Assembly: GCA_000434535.1 (NCBI GenBank)
Contig: FR878696.1
Span: 6,045 to 24,156, forward strand
Source: Collinsella sp. CAG:166
GTDB taxonomy: Bacteria > Actinomycetota > Coriobacteriia > Coriobacteriales > Coriobacteriaceae
Length of the DNA: 18,112 bases
Reading direction: 5' to 3'
Position 1 is the first letter of the stretch. Each line of letters opens with the position of its first letter. Under the pieces are notes generated by a model. The model was not told where the DNA came from. It did no database searches and saw only the letters and a program-made list of their open reading frames with translations. The position numbers and the translations under genes are program-made. Shown piece after piece: positions 7,290-15,958 of this stretch.

Positions 7290-10069
7290 CAGAATCCTCC
7301 AAACTCACGATCTTCACGTGCCATCTCGGCGTCGACAGATTCCAGCGCGGCAAGCCCCTCCTCGTCCAGCAGGACCTCGCGCGGCTTGGAACCGTCGGGC
7401 GGACCGACGACACCCTTTTCTTCCAGCATGTCCATAATACGCCCGGCGCGCGCATAGCCAACCTTCAGACGACGTTGCAGACCAGATGTGGAGCCAAGCT
7501 GCGATTCCACCACAATATGGGCGGCTTCCCAAATGAGAGGATCATCGTCTTGCGGCTCGGCGACTCCGGTGCGGACAATGCCGCCGCCACCCGCCATGGA
7601 CATGGAAGCGGGCGCCACGGCAGACAGGATCTCCTCGTGGTAGTCGGGCTCGCTCTGCGACTTGACGAACTCGACAATCTCGTTGATTTCGTCATCCGAG
7701 ACAAAGCAGCCCTGGATACGGCGAGGCTTGCCCCAGTCGACCTTTGAGAACAGCATGTCGCCCAAACCAGTGAGCTTTTCGGCGCCCATCTGATCAATGA
7801 TGACGCGCGAGTCGATACCCGTGGCGACGTTAAAGGCGATGCGGTTGGTGATGTTAGCCTTGATAAGGCCCGTCACCACGTTAGAGCTCGGGCGCTGCGT
7901 GGCCACGATAAGGTGGATACCGGCGGCACGGCCCAGCTGAGCAATACGCACGATCGAGGCCTCGACATCCTTACCGGCGACCATCATCAGGTCCGAGAGC
8001 TCGTCGATGATGATGACCAGGTAGGGCATCTTTTGCGGCGGGTTATCGTAATGCTCAAACTCGCCGGCGGCCTGCTTTTCGTTGTAGGTCGAGATCTTAC
8101 GCACGTTGAGACGCTCGAAGACCTTCAGGCGACGCTCCATCTCGGACACGGCCCATTGCAGAGCGCTCGCGGCCTGCTTGGGCTCGGTCACTACAGGCAC
8201 GTAAAGATGCGGCAGACCGTTATAGCCCGCAAGCTCGACGCGCTTGGGGTCGACCATGATCAGGCGAACGTCCTCGGGAAGGGCGCGCATGAGCAGGGTC
8301 GTGATGATGGAGTTGATCATCACCGACTTACCGGAACCAGTGGTACCGGCGATCAGCAGGTGGGGCATCTTGGCAAGGTCGGCGACGACCGGCGTGCCCT
8401 CGGCGTCGCGCCCGATTGCGAGCTCGAGCGGACCGCCCTTCACATAGGGCAGCACGTCGCCCAGGTTGACGTTCTGGCGCTTGCGATTGGGGATCTCGAT
8501 GCCCACGAGCGAGGTGCCGGGGATCGGGGCAAAGATACGCACCGACTGGGCAGCGAGCGAAAGCGCGATATCGTCCTCGAGGCTCGAGATCTTGCTCACG
8601 CGCTCGCCCTCGCCAGGTTGCAGCTTAAAGGTCGTCACCGTGGGGCCGGCGATCCAGCCGACCACGCGGGCACTGCGGCCAAACTCAAGCAACGTGGACT
8701 GAAGCGACTCGGCAGTCTGTTCCAGCTCCTTGTCAGAAGACGCGGAGGACGCCGACTGCGGGTTGGCATGCAGGATTTCGAGTGGCGGAAGCTTAAGGCC
8801 ATCCTCTTCTTCGGCCTCGTTATCTGCGGCGCCGCCGTCCGCTCCCCCATCCCTTGCCGCAGCCGATCCGACAGCACTCGAGGCAGGCGCATCGGCAACC
8901 TTGGGATGCTTCAAGAAGTCGGGAATCTGAGGTGCTGCCGAGACAGGATTCACGGCAAACGGCGGCTCGGACTCGTCAATCTTATCGGGGTCGTCTTCCA
9001 TCGAAAGCTGGCCGGTTACCTGTTCGCGCTTGGCATGGCGACTCGGCAGCAAAGTTGTCTTTGCGGTCTCAATCGGCGCCTCGTCGTCCTCGTCATCGCC
9101 CTCAGTGAGCTCAATCTCGCTATCGGACCAAGACGGGTCGGGCTCACTCGTATTGAGCTTAGGCGCAGCCTTGCCCTTCTTGGCATGGCGGCGCGGCAGC
9201 AGCGTCGTCTTAGCGCGCTCGGCCTCCACGGCATCGGATACGTCGACAAACGGATCCTCATCCTCGTCGTCATTGTCCAAAACCGGGTCCGCATCGTTGC
9301 CCATGACCGTGGTCACGGCAGCATCGGAACCCTTTTGACGAAGAATGCTCAGGTGCGGACGGGCAACGCCGGGCACCGACAGAGCTTCGTCGTCACCCCA
9401 CGGACTCGCGTTGACGTCGGCACGACGGCGCTCGGCAAAATCTGCCGCACGGTCGCGGGCAGAGCGCAGCACGCCGCCAACCGAAAAGCCAATGATGACC
9501 AAGCCCACGACGACAAGGCCCAGCAGGACTACCATCGCGATAGGCTTACCCAGGGCATTTTGCAGCGCACTCGCAATAAACGCACCAATGTAGCCACCCG
9601 AGGCGGACAGATTTTGCGGCGTGAACATAAGGTCGCACGAGTCGCTCGTACCTAGCACCATCAACGAAAGAATGGAGACGACGGCGATAAAGACCACGGC
9701 GCCGCCCGCAACAGAGCGCGCGTTGAGCGGCGAGTCCTCACCTAAAAAGAGCGTGGCGGCAAACAGCAAAATGACGATCGGCAGCACGTAGGCGCCCAGA
9801 CCAAAGCCCAAGTGGTAGAAACCGGCAACCGCAGCCGTAACGGGCGCAGTCGCCGGCGAAATCACGGCAATAAAGGACGCAATCGCCAAGACGGCAATGA
9901 CCACGCCGGCGATATCGCGGTTGGCCGAGGGCTCGACCAAGGGCTCGAAATCATCGGACTCGGACTCGTGGCCCTTATTGGCACGCAGATGGGAACCGGC
10001 ACCCTTAGCAGATGCCGGTTGGTTGTTGGCCTTATTGCCTTTGGCGTTTTGTGCAGATCCGCGCGCCAA
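7289..10069 (-). CDS. ftsK: DNA translocase FtsK/SpoIIIE
   Basis: FtsK pumps DNA at the division septum to finish chromosome segregation. In this 926-residue protein, hydrophobic segments between about 52 and 200 form the membrane domain. A long acidic/Ala-rich linker spans about 205-440. The motor has Walker A GTTGSGKS (575-582) and Walker B LVIIIDEL (684-691). A winged-helix gamma domain occupies about 843-905 (GLQRRLKVGYARAGRIMDMLEE). The start is a TTG at 10069 with GGAGG 6 bases upstream, overlapping the end of rnj. The stop overlaps the next start by one base. The linker contains the near-duplicate AKTTLLPRRHAKK (286-298) and AKTTLLPSRHAKR (336-348), which I do not recognise. Confidence 0.96.
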   Translation of the reverse strand: MARGSAQNAKGNKANNQPASAKGAGSHLRANKGHESESDDFEPLVEPSANRDIAGVVIAVLAIASFIAVISPATAPVTAAVAGFYHLGFGLGAYVLPIVILLFAATLFLGEDSPLNARSVAGGAVVFIAVVSILSLMVLGTSDSCDLMFTPQNLSASGGYIGAFIASALQNALGKPIAMVVLLGLVVVGLVIIGFSVGGVLRSARDRAADFAERRRADVNASPWGDDEALSVPGVARPHLSILRQKGSDAAVTTVMGNDADPVLDNDDEDEDPFVDVSDAVEAERAKTTLLPRRHAKKGKAAPKLNTSEPDPSWSDSEIELTEGDDEDDEAPIETAKTTLLPSRHAKREQVTGQLSMEDDPDKIDESEPPFAVNPVSAAPQIPDFLKHPKVADAPASSAVGSAAARDGGADGGAADNEAEEEDGLKLPPLEILHANPQSASSASSDKELEQTAESLQSTLLEFGRSARVVGWIAGPTVTTFKLQPGEGERVSKISSLEDDIALSLAAQSVRIFAPIPGTSLVGIEIPNRKRQNVNLGDVLPYVKGGPLELAIGRDAEGTPVVADLAKMPHLLIAGTTGSGKSVMINSIITTLLMRALPEDVRLIMVDPKRVELAGYNGLPHLYVPVVTEPKQAASALQWAVSEMERRLKVFERLNVRKISTYNEKQAAGEFEHYDNPPQKMPYLVIIIDELSDLMMVAGKDVEASIVRIAQLGRAAGIHLIVATQRPSSNVVTGLIKANITNRIAFNVATGIDSRVIIDQMGAEKLTGLGDMLFSKVDWGKPRRIQGCFVSDDEINEIVEFVKSQSEPDYHEEILSAVAPASMSMAGGGGIVRTGVAEPQDDDPLIWEAAHIVVESQLGSTSGLQRRLKVGYARAGRIMDMLEEKGVVGPPDGSKPREVLLDEEGLAALESVDAEMAREDREFGGF

Positions 10070-10070
10070 A

Positions 10071-11741
10071 CTAAACCTCCATGACGACCGGGATGATCAT
10101 CGGACGAGTGCGCGTACGGCTCCAGATAAAGTTGGAGAGCGAGTCGCGCACGGCCTTGCGAATGGCATCGGAACCGCTGCTCGTAAAGCTGAACTTGCCC
10201 TTCTCGATCGTCTTCATAATGGACGCGGAGGCATCCTCGGAGAACTGGTCGTCGATGGCAAACGAGACGCCGCGGCCCGAGAACTCGATGGCCTCGATCT
10301 TCTTGTGCTTGAGCGAGACGATGGCAACAGCGGTAACCATACCGTCGTTGGCGAGCTTCTGACGATCACGCAAGACGATGGGGTCGGTATCGCCGATGCG
10401 CAGGCCATCGACGTAAACGACGCCGGACTCGACGGGCGTACCGCGCTTAACGATACCGCCGCGCATCTCGAGCGTGTCGCCGTTGTCGAGAATAAAGATA
10501 TGATCGTCCTTGAGACCCATCTTGCGGGCCAGCTGGGCATGGGCGCGCAGATGCACGGCTTCACCGTGAACCGGCATAAAGTACGTGGGCTTGGCCATGG
10601 CCATCAGGAGCTTGAGCTCCTCCTGGCTACCGTGACCGGAAACGTGAACGAGAGCGCGGTTCTTATCCCACACGTCGCAGCCGAGCTTGGCCAGGCTGTT
10701 GACGACCTGCTGGACGGCTTTCTCATTGCCGGGAACAGGAGTTGCCGAGAGGATAACGGTATCGCCTTCGTGGATGGAAAGCGTCTTGTGCTCGCCATTG
10801 GCCATGCGGGACAGGGCCGACAGCGGCTCGCCCTGCGAACCGGTGCACATGACGACGATCTTGTCGTCAGGCAAATTATCGATATCAAAGGCATCGATAA
10901 TATCGGCATCGTCGATGTTGAGGTAGCCCAGCTCGCGCGCCACGCGGGTGTTCGTGAGCATGGAGCGACCGGTCACAACGACCTTACGGCCGCACTTGCG
11001 GGCAGCATCGCAGATCTGCTGCAAACGATGGATGTGGCTCGAGAACGAAGCGACGAACACGCGACCCGGGGCGTTCTTGATGGCATGCAGCAGGTTGGGA
11101 CCAACCTCGGCCTCGGACTTGGTAAAGCCGGGAACCGTGGCATTGGTGGAGTCGGACAGCAACAGGTCGATGCCCTGCTTGGCAAAGCGGCTGATAGCGG
11201 CATAGTCGGGCGTGACACCATCGATGGGCGTCTGGTCGAGCTTAAAGTCGCCGGTGTGCATAACGGTGCCCTGGTTAGTGCGAATGAACACGCCCAGAGC
11301 GCCGGGGATGGAGTGCGTCATCGAGAAGAAGTCGAGCGAGATGCCACCGAGATTGACATGGCTTCCGCCCTTGACCTCGCGGAACTTGGGAGCGCGGATG
11401 CGGAACTCAGAGAGCTTGCCCTCGATAAAGCCAAGCGTCAGCTTGCTCGAGAAGATGGGCACCTTGTTGTTGAGGTCCTGCAGCAGATACGGAAGCGAAC
11501 CGGTGTGGTCCTCGTGGCCGTGGGTGACGACGATACCGCGGAGCTTCTCCTCGTTCTCCAGGACATAGGTGTAGTCAGGAAGCACCAGGTCGATACCGGG
11601 CTGGGAGTCATCCGGGAACATGAGACCGGCATCGACGAGCACCATGTCGTCGCCGCACTCGAAGACCGTCATGTTCTTACCGATGCCGTCAAGGCCGCCG
11701 AGCGGAATGATCTTCAAGGGAGATGATTTTTTAGCTGCCAT
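10071..11741 (-). CDS. rnj: Ribonuclease J
   Basis: RNase J is a zinc-dependent metallo-beta-lactamase/beta-CASP enzyme with 5'-3' exonuclease and endonuclease activity in mRNA decay and rRNA maturation. The 556-residue protein has PLGGLDGIGKNMTVFE near the N-terminus, the metal-binding HGHEDH (74-79), further ligands around MTHSIPGALG and HTGDFKLD, beta-CASP motifs such as CTGSQGEPLSALSR and HVSGHGSQEELK, and a C-terminal domain. The ATG at 11741 has an in-frame stop two codons upstream, so no longer version is possible. The best Shine-Dalgarno (AAAGGA) is 13-15 bases away, which is unusually far. ftsK starts one base after its stop. Confidence 0.95.
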   Translation of the reverse strand: MAAKKSSPLKIIPLGGLDGIGKNMTVFECGDDMVLVDAGLMFPDDSQPGIDLVLPDYTYVLENEEKLRGIVVTHGHEDHTGSLPYLLQDLNNKVPIFSSKLTLGFIEGKLSEFRIRAPKFREVKGGSHVNLGGISLDFFSMTHSIPGALGVFIRTNQGTVMHTGDFKLDQTPIDGVTPDYAAISRFAKQGIDLLLSDSTNATVPGFTKSEAEVGPNLLHAIKNAPGRVFVASFSSHIHRLQQICDAARKCGRKVVVTGRSMLTNTRVARELGYLNIDDADIIDAFDIDNLPDDKIVVMCTGSQGEPLSALSRMANGEHKTLSIHEGDTVILSATPVPGNEKAVQQVVNSLAKLGCDVWDKNRALVHVSGHGSQEELKLLMAMAKPTYFMPVHGEAVHLRAHAQLARKMGLKDDHIFILDNGDTLEMRGGIVKRGTPVESGVVYVDGLRIGDTDPIVLRDRQKLANDGMVTAVAIVSLKHKKIEAIEFSGRGVSFAIDDQFSEDASASIMKTIEKGKFSFTSSGSDAIRKAVRDSLSNFIWSRTRTRPMIIPVVMEV

Positions 11742-11931
11742 AGGTTAGTGTGGTTTCCTTTCTTCGAAACGGGTCTGGAACAACCGACGGGGCGCTTCTG
11801 GCAAACCGACCGCCGGGAACGTACAAACATGCATCACAGAGTCGATGCAATAACTACAGTATGATACCCATTTGCACAACAACAGACCACCCATGCATCA
11901 AAGCCCCATCTGAACTGGTCTATCCCGCCGG
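11742..11931 (-). promoter_or_regulatory. rnj upstream region with a candidate promoter
   Basis: On the minus strand TGGTCT (11889-11884) and TATCAT (11866-11861) are spaced 17 bp apart. The -10 matches 5 of 6 consensus bases but the -35 is weak. The start would be near 11854, with a leader of about 110 nt containing a small hairpin (GCATC 11831-11835 / GATGC 11844-11848). I see no open reading frame worth calling here. Confidence 0.35.
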
Positions 11932-12060
11932 TTTCCCGTGGGGCGGGCACTGATGAAGTTTCCTGCTCTACAGTCCTGCTCACGACGGAGGCCACATTAA
12001 GTGGCCTCCTGTTCGTGCGGAACTCGCGATAAACTTCATCAGCGCCCGCCCCACGGGAAA
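11932..12060 (+). repeat. Palindromic element A (129 bp)
   Basis: The ends 11932-11961 and 12031-12060 are inverted repeats of 30 nt with a single mismatch (A11949/C12043). The outer 17 bp begin TTTCCCGTGGGGCGGGC; the inner 12 bp are CTGATGAAGTTT. The 87-bp core (11953-12039) runs from ATGAAGTTT to AAACTTCAT and holds a central 9-bp hairpin, GGAGGCCAC-ATTAA-GTGGCCTCC (11987-12009). The same core recurs inverted in element B. I see no ORF, no target-site duplication and no T-tract after the right arm. It may be a structured RNA, a non-autonomous mobile repeat or a DNA structure; I do not recognise the family. Confidence 0.85.
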
Positions 12061-12188
12061 ACTGCCAATAAGGGACCAGGTTTATTTTGGGCAGCTTTAT
12101 CTGGGAAAATACCGCTACGTCTGTCTACTGATCTGAAATCTGACTACTGAATAGACTGTCTAACTAAATAGCGAGCGGCACTAACCAG
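12061..12188. other. Spacer between elements A and B
   Basis: This 128-bp stretch is visibly more AT-rich than its surroundings and has no credible ORF. It contains short direct repeats: CTACTGA at 12125-12131 and 12144-12150, with TGTCTACTGA (12122-12131) echoed by TGTCTAACTA (12157-12166). I found no convincing promoter on either strand. Confidence 0.5.
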
Positions 12189-12335
12189 CCCTTTTGCTTG
12201 CGCCCGGGAGGGACGCATATGAAGTTTATCGCGAGTTCCACACGCAAAGGAAAGCACTTAATGTGCTTTCCGTCTTGCGCAGGACTGTAGAGCAGGAAAC
12301 TTCATATGCGGCCCTCCCGGGCGCAAGCAAAAGGG
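12189..12335 (-). repeat. Palindromic element B (147 bp)
   Basis: The ends 12189-12227 and 12297-12335 are inverted repeats of 39 nt with one mismatch (A12213/G12311). The outer 24 bp begin CCCTTTTGCTTGCGCC; the inner 14 bp are CGCATATGAAGTTT. The 87-bp core (12219-12305) is the core of element A read on the opposite strand, with 76 of 87 positions identical. The 27-nt and 21-nt flanks of the core are fully identical, and the central hairpin (12249-12271, GGAAAGCAC-ATTAA-GTGCTTTCC on the minus strand) differs. Its right edge overlaps the T-tract of the pnp terminator. Family not recognised. Confidence 0.85.
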
Positions 12336-12358
12336 CGACCCCCTTAGGAGTCGCCCTT
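12329..12358 (-). terminator. pnp terminator
   Basis: On the minus strand AAGGGCGACTCC and GGGGTCGCCCTT form a 12-bp stem with a TAAG loop (12331-12358, one T-G pair). TTTT follows (12332-12329). It lies about 24 bases after the pnp stop. Its T-tract is part of the outer arm of palindromic element B. Confidence 0.85.
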
Positions 12359-12381
12359 GATGAGCTGCTTATATGCGGCTG

Positions 12382-14628
<2,247 letters not shown>

Positions 14629-14641
14629 TGTTCTCCTTTAC

Positions 14642-14712
14642 CCCACAGGCCCCTTGCCTGCGGGCTTCTCATGTGACGCGGGCCCCCTGCCCCCGCCACG
14701 CTGTAGAGCGTG
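14642..14712 (-). promoter_or_regulatory. Hairpin-rich pnp leader
   Basis: Between the rpsO terminator and pnp, minus-strand CCCGCAGGC (14664-14656) pairs with GCCTGTGGG (14650-14642) over 9 bp, ending just before the ribosome binding site. A second hairpin, CACGCT/AGCGTG, lies at 14697-14712. In E. coli the pnp leader hairpin is cut by RNase III and controlled by PNPase itself; the same control here is inference. Confidence 0.5.
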
Positions 14713-14731
14713 ATTGTTCACGCCCTTACAC

Positions 14732-14763
14732 AAAAAGAGCGCCCCGCTGCGCAGGACGCTCTT
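14732..14763 (-). terminator. rpsO terminator
   Basis: AAGAGCG (14763-14757, minus strand) pairs with CGCTCTT (14741-14735), followed by TTTTT within CGCTCTTTTTG. It lies 16 bases after the rpsO stop. It probably lets S15 mRNA end before pnp, with partial read-through. Confidence 0.8.
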
Positions 14764-14779
14764 AGCATGTACAAATCCG

Positions 14780-15058
14780 TTACTGGATGTTGTCGCGGAT
14801 GCCCAGAGCCTTGATGAGCTCACGGTACTCGACGATGTCGTTCTTCTTGATGTAGGAGAGAAGACGACGACGACGGCCAACGAGCATGAGCAGGCCACGA
14901 CGGGTGTGGAAGTCCTTCTGGTGGGACTTCATGTGCTCGGTCAGCTCCTTGATGCGCTCGGACAGGATGGCGACCTGAACCTTGGGGTTACCGGTATCGA
15001 CCGGGGAGTTACCGAACTGGGCGGTCAGCTCCGCCTTGCGCTCTTTGGAAACAGTCAT
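14780..15058 (-). CDS. rpsO: 30S ribosomal protein S15
   Basis: S15 binds 16S rRNA early in assembly of the 30S platform. The 92-residue protein (family usually about 89) begins MTVSKERKAELTAQFG and contains the S15 signature stretch LTEHMKSHQKDFHTRRGLL with MLVGRRRRLLSYIKKND. The ATG at 15058 is preceded by AAAGGTG about 5 bases upstream. A longer frame opening at 15154 adds 32 residues unlike any S15 and is rejected. It sits directly upstream of pnp with its own terminator. A perfect 16-bp palindrome in its leader (15079-15094) may relate to S15 autoregulation. Confidence 0.97.
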   Translation of the reverse strand: MTVSKERKAELTAQFGNSPVDTGNPKVQVAILSERIKELTEHMKSHQKDFHTRRGLLMLVGRRRRLLSYIKKNDIVEYRELIKALGIRDNIQ

Positions 15059-15078
15059 TGTTTCACCTTTCGTTTCGC

Positions 15079-15094
15079 GTCGCCCGCGGGCGAC
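15079..15094 (-). promoter_or_regulatory. Palindrome in the rpsO leader
   Basis: GTCGCCCGCGGGCGAC is a perfect 16-bp palindrome about 20 bases upstream of the rpsO start, just before AAAGGTG. It may be part of a leader structure controlled by S15, or a weak terminator for the upstream operon without a T-tract. No convincing promoter is visible in the 138-bp gap between recO and rpsO. Confidence 0.4.
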
Positions 15095-15196
15095 TCTATT
15101 CGCCTCGGACTGGGAAGCCGCCGGTGGAGCGAACATCCAAGGTCGAGGTACCAACAGGTCGGTATGTTACCACAAGCGGAGCGCGCCTGCGTATCA

Positions 15197-15946
15197 TCAC
15201 CGACCCAACATGAATTCCATCGCACGGAGCCGCTGATCGGTGTGCGTGGCGGCCCAAACATGCGAAAGCCCCAGCAAAAACGCAGCCGTATGCGGGTCGA
15301 TTCGCTCGGCGATGAGTGCATCGAACGTCATAGACATGAGGGCGCGCAGCCATGCAACCTCGCCGACCGATACCAACTCGGCGCCCGGAACGCTCGACGC
15401 GCATGAGCCGCACATGAGGCCGCCCGCCTGGGGCGAAAAATACGACAGCATGAGGTCTCCGCACAGCACGCATGCCGAGAAATCGGGTCGGTAACCAACG
15501 TGCGACAGCAGCTTAAAGACAAAGGCCGCCACGAGCAGGTCCATATGTGCCGAGTCGAGCCCGCTGCCGACAAGCGTGAGCGCCCGCTGCGTGATGGCAA
15601 AGGTAAATGGATCCTCGGCATCCTCGAACGAGCACACGCGCGCAACCTCGGCAATCGCACTGGCGGCACAGGTCGTCTCGTAGTCAGGAGCAGCGCCGAG
15701 CGGCGCCTCCATAAGCTCCGCCTGAGAAACCACGTCAAGCGACCGTCCATGCGCCAACAGCATATCAACGGTGCAGAAGAGCTCGCAGCGGGCCGCAAGG
15801 CGACCGCCAGGCTTACGTGCCCCCTTGGCCACGGCACGCACCTGCCGCCCCCGTTCGTCGAGCATCGTCAAAATCAGGTCGGTTTCCTTGAGCTTGGTCT
15901 TGTCGAGGACGAGCACCTTTGTGCGATATGTGCGAGAGCCTGCCAT
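15197..15946 (-). CDS. recO: DNA repair protein RecO
   Basis: RecO works with RecR and RecF to load RecA onto SSB-coated single-stranded DNA. The 249-residue protein has the N-terminal OB-fold start YRTKVLVLDKTKLKETDLILTML and a four-cysteine zinc site at C159, C162, C179 and C182 (CVLC and CGSC). Length is normal. The ATG at 15946 lies 12 bases after the era stop but has no clear Shine-Dalgarno sequence, so translation probably depends on coupling with era. era-recO adjacency is common in Gram-positives. Confidence 0.94.
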   Translation of the reverse strand: MAGSRTYRTKVLVLDKTKLKETDLILTMLDERGRQVRAVAKGARKPGGRLAARCELFCTVDMLLAHGRSLDVVSQAELMEAPLGAAPDYETTCAASAIAEVARVCSFEDAEDPFTFAITQRALTLVGSGLDSAHMDLLVAAFVFKLLSHVGYRPDFSACVLCGDLMLSYFSPQAGGLMCGSCASSVPGAELVSVGEVAWLRALMSMTFDALIAERIDPHTAAFLLGLSHVWAATHTDQRLRAMEFMLGR

Positions 15947-15958
15947 GAACGCCGAGGC

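Noticed and set aside
9897..11726. Long plus-strand frame opposite rnj
   Set aside because: Mirror frame of rnj with no recognisable domain. The same holds for the plus-strand frames at 12670-14676 (opposite pnp), 7913-9655 (opposite ftsK) and 1421-2416 (opposite recA).
11932..12335. Elements A and B as ordinary rho-independent terminators
   Set aside because: The outer arms are far too long, no T-tract follows the stem in either direction for A, and B already lies beyond a separate standard pnp terminator.
11932..12335. Integron attC sites, a retron RNA, or a CRISPR array
   Set aside because: No integrase, reverse transcriptase or cas gene is in the window, the attC core motifs are not seen, and there are two inverted copies rather than a regular repeat-spacer array.
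15059..15154. Longer rpsO start adding 32 residues
   Set aside because: The extra residues do not resemble S15, while the ATG at 15058 has a ribosome binding site and gives the family length.
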